The notes under the pieces were generated by a model. That model was not told the DNA's origin, ran no database searches, and was given only the letters and a program-made list of their open reading frames with translations. A DNA stretch of 64,000 nucleotides from Leucosporidium creatinivorum (Eukaryota > Basidiomycota > Microbotryomycetes > Leucosporidiales > Leucosporidiaceae): assembly GCA_001600635.1 (NCBI GenBank), contig BCKL01000005.1:1142540-1206539 (forward strand), in the 5' to 3' direction. Positions 1 to 9,966 of this stretch are shown piece after piece. The first letter of the stretch is position 1; every line of letters starts with the position of its first letter. The position numbers and the translations under genes were made by a program.

Positions 1-180
1 CAAGTTCTTCGACTACTTGGCGTAGTAGAGATGATAGGGATGTTTGTGGTCTAGAGTTGGATCAGTAGATTATAGAAGCACTTTCTAGATGTATCGGTAT
101 CATGATTCTCCGCGCGCGGCGAGCCAGACTGAGGGTCACTCGAATCGGCGCCGACCTTGCCCATTTCATCCTCATCAAGG

Positions 181-415
181 TACGGCGAGTCTGAGGTCCT
201 CTTCTCCTCCATCAAAACACTCCTCTTCGTTGGTCTCATCGTCCTCGGAATTATTTCCTTTGTTGGCTGACTTCGCTGAGTGACCATCGCCGAGCAGAGC
301 ACCGAGCAGTGGCTGACGTGCGCTATCTCCCAGCGTGCTCGACCTCTGTGGAGGACCAGAACACAAGCGTCTCGGGTTTGACTACTGGAAGGCTAATGGT
401 CCCTTCCAAGAGCTC
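181..415 (+). pseudogene. Amino-acid permease fragment (truncated relic)
   Basis: Two blocks on the plus strand resemble one short stretch of fungal APC-family amino-acid permeases (GAP1-like). Block one (181-264) reads YGESEVLFSSIKTLLFVGLI followed by VLGI, the familiar GEAEFxFxxIKVxxxVGLIILGI helix. Block two (about 338-415) reads LCGGPEHKRLGFDYWK and then ANGPF, matching the loop after that helix. The 70 bases between them contain GCTGAC and end in CCCAG, so they may be an intron, though I see no good donor and the reading phase does not join cleanly. Permeases run to about 550 residues with 12 helices. Here about 60 residues are visible and the CAB2 gene begins at 538, so the rest of the carboxy half is absent. 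A more complete copy could continue left of base 1, but the right-hand truncation makes a relic more likely. Confidence 0.55.
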
Positions 416-537
416 CCTGGCGTCGGGGCAGGAGCATACGCCTGTGCTTCGTTCCCCTCCTCCTTGTGCCAGGTCGCTCGCTGTCTCGCCATCGCTCAAG
501 TTGATGAGATGATGCTCTAGAATATGCAGCTCAGGCT

Positions 538-2132
538 TTACAGCTTACCATCAGCAACCCACTCGCTATGCATCCTCTCCAACCTCTCGATAATATCCTC
601 CTCAATCTCCCTCACCGCCCCATCGGCGCCAACCTTGCCCCTCTCCTCCTCGGCAATGCGGACCCATGTCTCGCCTGACCGCTCGACAAAGACGACCTCG
701 TACTTGCGGTCGACGAGCGTGTTGCCGATGACAACTTGGTGGCCGTAGCGTTCGAGAGCGGCGAGGGCTTTGGGGATGAGGAGCTTGATGTCGGTTTCGA
801 GCTGTGTGGGAGGGAGAAATGGTATCAATGCCAGGGAGAGGTCAACCATAGCGTGCGGAAAACCTGGAGCAACGTAGCTCACCTTGAAGGACACGACAAA
901 GCCGTCGTTGGCCCACTCGTCGACCATCGCCTTGAGCACTTTCGGGACTTGATCCATCTCGATGGACAGCGAGCCCTTGCCCGACTGGATCTTGTGCTCC
1001 GACTGTAGCGAGAGAGAAAGTGAGCTGACCTGTCGGAGCGAAGCCGCGGCGAGAACGACTCACGACTCGCTGCGAAGGGATGAAGAAGTCCGAAACGGCG
1101 GCCGCGAGGTAGTACATGCCTCGCCGTCCCAGCGCGTTCCCTTCTTTATCCGTGGCGGTACTCATCACCCGACTAACTCCCCTCAGTAGCCACAGGTACT
1201 CGTCGACGGTAGTAAAGGCGATCGAGTGAAGGATGCCAAGGTTCTTGACGAGCTGGTAAGATTGGAGAAGCGAGAGCATGGGCGCGAGGTTGGGTGGTGA
1301 GATGTGAATCTGTGCTGATGATGTGGGTGGAGCGACGGTCGATGAAGTCGAGGCAGCAGGTACGGGCGGGAAGAGCGAGCCATCCTTGGGCTGAACTGGC
1401 GGCAGATCCTTGCCATTCTCGTTGACGACGGTGAGGAGATCGAGGAACGGGTTGGTTGAGTGCGAGTAGTGTCGAGAGAAGGGTTGCAGCGAGTGCTGAC
1501 GATGCAGAAAGATGACGGCGTAGTCGCCTGTACGAAGAAAGTGCTCGGCCGAGGCGGATCCACGGGTGCCGGCGGAGAAATTGTCGAGGAAGCGGACGCT
1601 GTAAGAGCACATACAATCAGTGTTATGCTCGAGGAATGGCGAGACGATCCAACAACGTACACGTTCTGCTCCAGAGGGACAGTCGTTCCTCCGCTCTGCT
1701 CGGCGAAGATCGAAGGTCAGCGAATGAGTACGGCTAAGAGTTGTGGGCATTGCCGTGGGTTGTAGATGACTCTGAGAGTTATCTCTGCGTTTGCTCGGCC
1801 TCACACGAGCCTGCTGCAGCTTCGCAAGGCGACCCCCTCCCCTTGCCAGCGCCCAAGATAGCTCCTCCTCAGGATCTGACCCACCGAGGCAACTCGGAGG
1901 GCACTCCTCGAGCTCGCGATAGCTGTACGACGGCTCAACCCGCTCGCCTACCCCTCGCCGATGTGGGAGAGAGCCGACTCACGGTGACCAGGACGACCCT
2001 CTTGCCAGCGTTCATGTTGCGCTCTACAAACTCTCGGACCTGCTCCAAGTGCTCCTCGAGCTGAGGTGGAGGTGGCTGCTGAGCGAAGAACTCCTCAGCC
2101 GAGAAGAGAGGTCGTTCGGGTTGGTCGCTCAT
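538..2132 (-). CDS. CAB2: Phosphopantothenate-cysteine ligase
   Basis: Joins 4'-phosphopantothenate to cysteine, the second step of coenzyme A synthesis, in the cytosol. The ATG at 2132 opens an exon ending in VVLVT at 1983. A short exon (1695-1661) gives SGGTTVPLEQN, and the next opens at 1598 with VRFLDNFSAGTRG, the nucleotide and phosphopantothenate-binding signature of eukaryotic PPCS (human: GGTKVPLE...VRFLDNFSSGRRG). Further in are YYLAAAVSDFFIP and KIQSGKGSLSIEM, then LETDIKLLIPKALAALERYG and VVIGNTL, all conserved in the family. The stop is at 538-540. Introns are short with GTGAGT or GTACGT donors. Estimated length is 330-350 residues, close to yeast Cab2 (365). No lesion is visible. 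The left neighbour is a permease relic; the gene is divergent from the RCC1-repeat gene, with about 410 bases between them. Confidence 0.93.
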
Positions 2133-2542
2133 CGTGCGGTGTGGGGGATGGGCGGAGATGGGGTGGAGTAGAAAGATTGGGCGGTGTGTGGGAGCAGCTA
2201 GATGATCTTGTAGTATTCCGGTGATCCTGTGTGATATGCGCGGGATTGCCTGTGCAGGACAAGAGCGGTGAGCTGGCTGCGACTCGGCCAGAGGAGGCCA
2301 CGACGACGATTGGCGAAGAACGACGAGCCGAGCTCTGAGGGGGTAGGGCGGGTGTGCAAGAGCTTACTGTGCTTCGGATTCGACGTGAGATGTAAGCGAG
2401 CAAAGTCGACGAGATGAGCGAGCTGGCGAAGAGCAAGCCACGGAAGCTCTGAACGGCTTTCCCCCCCGCCAATCACTTCAACTTGCTTCGAACTCGCCTA
2501 CAGCTCTAGAACAGACTGTAACGTGCTGCCCTGTCAGTCTGC

Positions 2543-4496
2543 ATGGCCTCCCAGTCGCTCGTACGCCCAACAACGGCCAGGCGCACCCTCTCCCACCTCC
2601 TTCTCGCCGGCTGCAACCCTCTCAGCCCTCCTCTTGCCTACACCTCGGGCACCTCAGCTCGTCAATCCCCTTCCAACCCTTCCATCACCCCTGTGCCACT
2701 CTCCAACTGGCTTGGCTCCGTCGGGCGCGCTGAGGATGTCGCTGAAGGGTGGAGGTTGCTTCCGGGCGGTCTAGCAGCAGGGTTGGCGCATGCTCTACTA
2801 GCCTACAGGAGTGCGGGATCGGATCGCGTGTTTGCTGTGGGGCGTAACGAGGCTGGACAGCTCGGCACAGGCTTCGCTTCGCAGGAGGATACTCGGGGGC
2901 TGGTGGAAGGTTTCGGCGGCGAGGAGCTGCTGCAGACCGCCGCTTCATCGCAGAGTAGCTATTTACTGCTACGAAATCAAGGTGAGCTCGCTCTGGCCTG
3001 CGTACTTCGTCATCTCGCCGCTGACCGCTCCTCAAGACAGCACCGCACTCTACTCCTTCGGCAATCTCTCACGGGGTCGATTAGGCCAGCCTGCCTTCTA
3101 CCCACCACCAGAACTCGAACCACATCAAGAGCCGATCTTGCACCTACTGTCGCGAGCCACGGAAGTGCGACTACCGCCAGAGCTTTCCAAAGCGAAAGCG
3201 CTCGCTACCGGCTTTGAGCACCTCCTCGTCCTTTCCGGTGAGCTTTCGCAGGCTGAGGTCGAGCTCAACGCAGTCTCTGATGCTACCGCTCTCTTTCCAG
3301 CTACTGGCGAGATCTGGGGCACTGGCTGCAACACGGATGGACAGCTCGGCCTCGGCGACGGCGTGCTGGAGGATGTGTACCAGCTTAAGCAGATGCAGCT
3401 GCCGCGGGAGGTCGCTGCTGAAGGAGGAGTTGCACATGTACGAGCAGGCGCCGATACGAGCGCCCTCATCACCGCCAGCGGCAAGGTCTGGACTTGGGGC
3501 AACTCGGTGAGCCTCAGCTCGCTCTCTTCGTCTTGCTTCGAGCCTCTCGAATCTCGGGACTGACCGCTCATCTCTACCTCCAGGAGTACGCACAAGCGCT
3601 TCATGGTCGCAAGATTGACCAGATCCACGTTCCCACGCCCATCGACGATTCGTTCCTTCCCTCTGCTCGCCGAATTGTCGACTACCGCTGCGGAGGATCT
3701 TTTGCCATCGTTCTCGACGGTGCGTTCTGCTTCCCCTCTGCGCAAAGAGATATGACGAGAGACGCCGGGGCCATAGGACGCGCTCTTCGCCTCGATCGTC
3801 GCCTCTACGATTTCTAGAGCTCGCTTCGGCGAGGCTCGAGGACGAAATCAAGAGTGCTGGCGCGTCGAGCGAAGGAGGGCGAAGGAGCTACATATCCGGA
3901 ATACGCTAATTGAACGTGCCCAGAGAGGCCGTTTTACTGATCTCGTTCAACATTGCCACCGTTTCAGCGCCGGGAATCAGCGCTGACCTCCCTTCGCTTT
4001 CACCTCGCGCAGACAAGGGATCAGTCTACTCGGCCGGCTATGGAGCTCTTGGTCTAGGGCCAAAGACCCTCGAGAGTCAGATTGTGCGCCGTCTTGATAC
4101 CCTGGAGGATCAAGGCATCACTCGCATTCGCGCCGGCTGGGGCTGGGCTGCCGCTGTTCGAGGTGAGTTGAGTTTTGTCGCGCAGTCGCAGCTTTCGCTG
4201 ATCTCGCTGCGCCTTTCCTAGACGACGGTAAACGCTCCAGCATCTTCTCTTGGGGCCTCAACAATCAGCACGGCCGACTCGGCGTCGGCGCCCTCGCTCG
4301 CTCGTCCTCTACGAGCACTTCTGGGTCACCACCACCACCACAAGTGCCCATGCACGTCTACGAGCCGACTGAGCTCGCTCTGCCATTGAAGGAGCTCGGG
4401 ATCGAGGGCAGCGAGTGGGAGCTGGGCGAGATTGAATGTGGTGAAGATGCTCTCTGGGCCGAGTTGACCGAGTATGACCCCGAGGAAGTCGATTGA
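2543..4496 (+). CDS. RCC1-repeat protein, probably mitochondrial (RCC1L/Fmp25-like)
   Basis: A beta-propeller protein built from RCC1 repeats. The repeats show as VFAVGRNEAGQLGTG, YSFGNLSRGRLGQP, IWGTGCNTDGQLGLGDG, VWTWGNS, VYSAGYGALGLGP and IFSWGLNNQHGRLGVG, spread across about six exons. The start is the ATG at 2543. The first 30 residues (MASQSLVRPTTARRTLSHLL...) are rich in Arg, Ser and Leu and lack acids, as in a mitochondrial targeting signal. The carboxy end is acidic (YDPEEVD) and stops at 4494-4496. The fungal Fmp25 and human RCC1L proteins are mitochondrial RCC1-like factors linked to mitoribosome and respiratory-complex biogenesis. Assignment to that branch rather than the nuclear Ran exchange factor is my inference from the presequence and the divergent repeats. 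It converges on the membrane-protein gene 86 bases downstream. Confidence 0.85.
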
Positions 4497-4582
4497 GCTA
4501 GTCTATTGGAATCTAGGAAGAGCTACAAGCTTGTTACTAATACACGTGTGATTGTACGACACTTGATGAGGGTGCGAAGCGA

Positions 4583-5453
4583 TCAGAGGGAGGTGACGAA
4601 GCCGGCCTTGACGAGCAGAGGACCGAGGTAGCGATGAGCGAGGCGCTCGGGGAGGTTCTGGGGTGCGTCGAGGACGGGGCCGTTCTTGAGAACGTGACGA
4701 CCGGTCACCGAGACGAGGAGGAGTCTGTTGAGGCGAAGAGGGTCAGCCAGCTGCGAAAACCGAGAGAGGAAAGGCGACGAACGAAGCGCCGAGGAACAGC
4801 CACATGACCCAGCCGAGGATGATGAAGAGGAGGGCGGGTACCGAATCCTTGTAGCCTGTTGGACGAGGGGGTTAGCTTCTGCTTCGAGTCGAGGGAGAAG
4901 GAGACTTACGAAGGGAGCCCAATTCGCCGAGCAGCTCATGGCGAATAGTCTTGGAGAGGCCTGGCGTATAAAGGGTCGCGTGGCCGGTAGCAAAGATGAC
5001 CTGTAGGATACTAGATCAGCCTTCATTACTTTGACGAGACAGAGGCTCGAAACTCACCGTGGCGTAGATGCAAGCGGCGAGAAGAGCGAGCAGCACCAGA
5101 GTGAAGCCCAGCTCTTTGGCGACGACGGTGCCCCTCGTCTCATGATGACTGGGATGGAGCATCATCAAGATGAAGACGATGCCACAGCTCAAGCCAGCTA
5201 GAGCTCCTCCTCCCGTCAAGAGCGCGCCTGCCAGCCATCCTGTGCGAAAGTCGACAGTAGCGCCGTAGGTAGCAGCGAGCACTTGCTTAGCATTGAAGCG
5301 CTGTAGTGCAAAGGTGCCGCAGAGGCCGTCGACGGTGGAGAGTAGCGAGACGAGCTGGTAGAGAACGAATCGTCTCGCGGTAGCGTAATGGGCTCCAGCG
5401 GCAGGTGTAGCTGTCGTGCTGCCAAGTAGGGGTGTCTGTTCTGTTGTAGCCAT
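4583..5453 (-). CDS. Multi-pass membrane protein of unknown function
   Basis: Start is the ATG at 5453 (MATTEQTPLLGSTTATPAAG). The TPLLG motif is of the acidic-dileucine sorting type often found at the amino end of vacuolar or endosomal membrane proteins. Hydrophobic segments follow: FVLYQLVSLLSTVDGLCG, WLAGALLTGGGALAGLSCGI plus VFILMML, LGFTLVLLALLAACIYATV, and after two introns PALLFIILGWVMWLFLGASF. That gives about four membrane spans. The last exon ends AGFVTSL with the stop at 4583-4585. The amino-terminal and two middle exons join cleanly through GT-AG introns. The final junction near 4690-4760 is uncertain because the only nearby donor (GTTTTC) is weak. I recognise no named family. A small fungal four-helix endomembrane protein is the most that can be said. 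Confidence 0.7.
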
Positions 5454-6465
5454 GTCGGCGTGGGGCTGATTGCTTCTGTCGAGGAGTGGCGGAGAGCAAG
5501 GTCCGAATCTCGATCGGTCGCGACGTCGTCGAACTCGGTCTGCTCACACGACTTGACTGCAGGGTTCTGGGGTGCACCAAAAGTATGCCAGAATGTTCAA
5601 ATGACTCGGTAAGACCTGTAGATGCTGTCGAAGGGTCTCGATGTGAAGTCGAGCAAGATGTGGTAGGAAAGCAAGAGGCGAATGGCTGCGAGGTCCGAAA
5701 CGTCGAGGAGGGCAACCCGAACAAGCGACGAGCCCAGGCTATGGGAACCGCCTCATTGCGTTTCACATTTCCTGTAGCAGAGCATAACAGCGCCTCGTAC
5801 GGGGCGCTTTAGTCCCAAAGATCAGCGCGGCAGTGGGATTTCTGTCCTCTCTTCTCTCGATCCTGTTGCCACAGCAACGAAATGAGGTGCATCGAATACA
5901 ACAGGACCTAGGCTATCACCGGCTCGACTCCCAGCTCTCGTAGTCTCCTGCAGCTCCGGCTCTCGGTCCCCGAGCTCTGCCCCTCGTCTCGGTCCATTCC
6001 CACTCCACTACAGGCCGAAGGTCGATGCTTAGCGACAGTGCAAGGAAGTAGAAAGATACAGCGATGGTCGAGCACGTGTTAGCAAGAGCAAGAGGTAGTG
6101 GGATCAACTTTGTAGGGGAAGAGAAGGGGAGGAGCTCTCACCTTGCCGTCCTCGGTGGTGATGTGAGGGAGTCATGGTCCTACAGAGCGGTCGAGTGCAG
6201 CTGGAAGCTGTACTCTGTCGAAGTCAACGGCATTCCAGACCGTTCTGAGCGGTGATNGAAGCATACATAATCCAGCAGCGGGTGAGGGAAGGGGCTCGGC
6301 TCGGTGGAGGCCAGAGTGGACTCGGAGGGTCAACTATCGAAGGCCGGCGAGAATTGCCTTACTGTACGGCAGGCNGCTGAAGAGGCTGCCTTCAGCGAGA
6401 TGAGGTCGAAGTGAGAGAGCGAGCCGAGCCGATTGAGCCCTGAGGGGCGCGGGTGGGGCAGCGTA
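5454..6465. other. Stretch without a recognisable gene
   Basis: About 1 kb upstream of the membrane-protein gene. Both strands carry short open frames but none with family features. On the minus strand a possible ATG near 6170 leads through a GT...AG pair (about 6130 to 5990) into a short basic and acidic peptide ending near 5910. This could be a tiny two-exon gene, but nothing identifies it. Undetermined bases (N) occur at 6257 and 6375, so sequence quality falls off to the right. Confidence 0.4.
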
Positions 6466-6495
6466 GAATTCTACGCCCTTTGAAGGGGCGAATTC
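6466..6495. other. TOPO-cloning-site-like palindrome (possible vector or assembly artefact)
   Basis: Two EcoRI sites (GAATTC) at 6466-6471 and 6490-6495 enclose CGCCCTT and its near reverse complement AAGGGGCG. The commercial TA/TOPO insertion site has GAATTCGCCCTT on one side and AAGGGCGAATTC on the other, so this resembles that site with an almost empty insert plus a few base errors. It sits between N-containing stretches (6257-6375 and 6572-6995), as expected where finishing reads were used to close a gap. It could also be a chance palindrome. Confidence 0.45.
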
Positions 6496-6499
6496 CGGT

Positions 6500-7942
6500 C
6501 ACTCCTCGCTTGGGTTCCGCTCCTCCTGCGTTTGCTCGCGCAGAAGCCCTTCTCGCCTGTATTCCATCCAANCNTCACTNCTANCACTGCATCAGTTCAC
6601 CCTACTATCCCGGCACCACCTCAACCCTTCGGCCGACGCTCGCCCTCCTGAGCTCTCTTCCACCTCTCACCNACTCTACTCCCTTACAACTTTCTNTGCG
6701 GGCTCACGCTCTACTCCAGCACTATCTCTATGCTCTNTCGGCTACAGGGAATCGACCAGCGCNTTCGAATGAGCCTTGAAGCTGTTCANCTTCCCCCGCC
6801 ATCATTGTGCTCGCTTCCACTCCGCCCACCATCTTTCCTCCCAGCAGCCGACACACGCTACACTCACTCCCATCAGCTTCTTCCACTCACCTCCGACCCT
6901 CTGCACCCCTTCCCTGCCTTCGCGCANCCNCTGGGCTCGTTCCAGCTCAGCTTGAGCTGCTCGTCGCTCCTGATGCTANGGAACGAATCGTGTGNCTCTG
7001 GAAGCTGTAGGAGCCTCGGATAAGCTCACCAGCGACCATAGGTGCGTTTTCGCTAGTCATACAGTTCCACAGCGACGGGCGCTGACTTCCTTGGCCTTTC
7101 GCCCCCCACTCTCTCAGCCTCATCGCTCATCGTCGGCGCCTCCACCCGCTCTATTGCAGGGCCTCACCGAGCAACACGCCTCACGCTCCAAACTCTTACG
7201 CGCACTCGATACACGTCGACGGAAAGCTGGTGCGTCTCGTACTGTCTTGCTCTGACCGTCGCTGAGGCTCTCCCAGCTGACCGAGCTGCATATCGATAGG
7301 CTGATACTACATGGGTCGCATGTAGCACTGTCTCCTCAGCCTTACAATCCCAGCCGTGTCCTCAAGGTTGTTCCTCGGCCCTCGCTCCCAATACGCTTCT
7401 CTTCCCGCCATTGACGCGCTCTACACCCTCCACTACAGACATCGTCTTCACTCTTGCAAATGACGACATCGGATGCTCGCCTGGCCATCAGCGACAACCT
7501 TGTACGTCTTGTGCGCTCGTCCCGCGTTGGCGCCGAGCAGATGGAAGGACCCCATTGTGTGCTCTGGTGCACGGGTGGTGCTGCTGGAGATCTACAAGGG
7601 AAGTTGCTTGCAGTGGTGGTACTTGGGTGGTGTACATGTAGCTACATGGCACGCCGACTCAGCGGGAAGATGGGGCCCGACTTGCTCTCATCTGAGCTTG
7701 CTTGTCTACGACCAGGCGAGGCAACTCCCTTCACCCCATGCAGACACTCCTTCGGAGCCTTTCTCGGCGTTGGAGGCAAGCAGGAGGAGCTTGAGCACTT
7801 CCGTGATCACCTGGGTAGCTTGAATATGTGTCACGAAGCTCCGGAGAGGGTAGAGAGGTCGAGGGAGAGGACATTAGCTAGGTTGGGACTCGGCGTGGCC
7901 AGCGCCGAGCTCGGGGGTCGTTTGCCCGGGAAGAGTGTATGA
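6500..7942 (+). other. Unresolved, possibly coding region with undetermined bases
   Basis: The interval contains at least 13 N positions between 6572 and 6995. Plus-strand frames stay open for about 100 codons (6453-6779) and again at 7454-7942. Splice-like pairs are present: GTGCGT at about 7041 with GCTGAC and TTGCAG at about 7160, and a donor GTGCGT at about 7229 with CTCCCAG at about 7280. Exon-like peptides include LTEQHASRSKLLRALDTRRR and LTELHIDRLILHGSHVALSP. I recognise no family in them. The right part (LGLGVASAELGG, ending near 7942) has coding-like composition only. Either a real multi-exon gene is obscured by poor sequence, or this is intergenic. I would not assign a product. Confidence 0.3.
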
Positions 7943-9966
7943 GGTGAAGAGCGGTTTGCGACGGGTTAAGGACAGATGCGAGAAGCCGTAAGAAACTGGC
8001 AAGCTCTCGTCGCTACAAGCTGGGCTGCCTCAGCGCAGGGACAATCGCCGAGCACGAGCCTCCTCCATGATTGCACTCGCATGGGGCTTATCGGGAGATA
8101 CCACGGCCCACGCTGTCATATGAAAGTCTTATATCTCAGGCCGCCAGCCGTTGAGCACAGCGGTGCGCCTTTGGATTGCTGCACATCATCGCCGAGCAGT
8201 GGTCAGGCTCGGTGCTTGCTTCGAGGCGACTGCCTGAGTTTCCAAGGCTCCATATAGGTCGGAAGCGCTTTTAAGTCTTGATCCGCAGCCTAAAGAGCTA
8301 CAGACATGCTGGCCGAGCCTGGTCGCTGCTCGTGCACCATTGCCCACCGCCCACTTGGCGAGACAGGCTTGCTTCGCTTGACCGAAGCCGAAGCCCACTG
8401 CTGTACATATGTTCGTACACGCGGTTGCATTGAGGATGATCCTTGCCGTTGGCCGGTGGCAAACGACGTGCAAAGAGCACGAACGACGGCCTTCGCCGAA
8501 CGAGGACTTCGGCGCTCGGACGTCGTTTCAGAGAGGAGTCAGGCGTCGGCAGGCGATGATCTATGGAAAATAGTCCCCTGTTGCTGAAGTGCATGCTTGA
8601 GGAGCGCGAAGCAGAGGAGAGGAGAGGCGGTAGGAATGGCTGAGGAAAGGGGTGGCAAGCCGAGCAGGAGGGGCTGCGTCTTGTTCCCTCCCAAATGCAC
8701 GACGCGCTGGCTTGTGAGGCGTCGAGCAAGGCATCATTGCGGTGCAATTCGGCCTCGGTAACAGAGAGCGAATAGAAGTCAGAGCGAGAAGGGCAAGACT
8801 TCGGCGATCCCACTTCTCGGCGCATCCGAGCTCCGCTGAGCGAGAGGGAAGGCAGGAAGGGAAGAAGGAAGAGGGAAGCAGGCCAAGATCCTGCATGCCG
8901 ACAGAGGGTCGCTGCAAGATGAGGATCGAGGTACCTCGCTTCGCCAGCCGTTGACGTGAATTGAGAGCCTCTGGACTTGGGAGGTGAGCGGTGCTGGATA
9001 GTGAGTGAAGCGAGCTGTAGGGGAAGCCGTGAAGGGAGAGAAATGTATCCAAGGCTTGCGGAGCTCTACAGACATACGATTCGCAACGATAAGAGCAGCA
9101 GGAAGGGAGAGATAGCAGCGCGAGGCTGGCGAAGCGAGAGCCCCAAGGTTTAGAGCTGCTTCGACCTGGCTCAGCTGATGGCCTGGCTGGCGCGCCACTC
9201 GCTGGTCTCCCTCCTACCACACACTTCCGCACTCACGCCTCCCTCCCCCTTCCCGGGGAGGCGCTCCTACGCGCTCAGAGAACGACTGTTAACGACCTTG
9301 CGACGACCCCTCGACCGAGCGCCGAGCTTTTCGGCTCTGCCCCTTTCCTCGGCGCGTTTCGCGCTTGTCTCTTGATCTCATTGCGTGTAACTATCCTCTC
9401 TTGATGCTCTGTTGTTACTATCTTTATTGAACGGTGAGTTGATTCGGTACAGAAACGGGGAGAAGCCGTGCACGAAACTCCTCTCCGAGGGGGTGAGCAC
9501 AGGACGAAGACGGAGGCAGACGTCGCGCTTTCCTTCTCACTCCTGCCATCTCGCTCCACTGCAGGCTCCTCTCTCCCCATAAGAGAGCTTCAACTCACTC
9601 GGTTCACCCTCCCACCTTGACCTACAGACCCCTCGCCTTACGCCCTCACGACCACCCCTCCTTCGCTCCGCCCCTCCTTCAAGCGCTCATCAGCTCGACC
9701 GACCGCCGTCCGCACCTCGCGCTCCGTCTTCGACACACACGACACACGCTTCAACACACCGTTGCACTCGACTAGAGCTGCTTCTTCGCCCTCCATCCTT
9801 CCTCAGCGCGCTTCTCTCCTTCGAACAGCACCCTCGACGTCGCCGTTCGCTGTCACCGCTTGCCATTGTCTTGTGAGCTAAGCAGCGCCCCGGAGCGAAG
9901 TTCCGAAAGGCTGATCAGCTGCATGACTACAGCACTATCTCGCTCGACACTATAGCAGCTTCCGCC
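7943..9966. other. Non-coding stretch; pyrimidine-rich leader of the zinc-finger gene at its right end
   Basis: About 2 kb without a supported gene. The left part (7943-9240) is mixed sequence with short open frames on both strands that show no domain, no convincing splice pattern and no good start. From about 9580 to 9960 the plus strand becomes strongly C/T-rich, with many CCTC, CTCG and CACAC runs, immediately before the ATG at 9967. In fungal genes such a tract usually marks the promoter and 5' untranslated leader, so the large spacer may be the regulatory region of the transcription-factor gene. No tRNA or rRNA was seen. Confidence 0.45.

Noticed and set aside
2095-2476. A small minus-strand frame with a hydrophobic helix (LLFASSLISSTLLAYISRRI) upstream of CAB2
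   Set aside because: The frame begins at TTG or GTG rather than ATG, and the downstream exon cannot be joined in a sensible phase. It is probably part of the CAB2/RCC1-gene promoter region.
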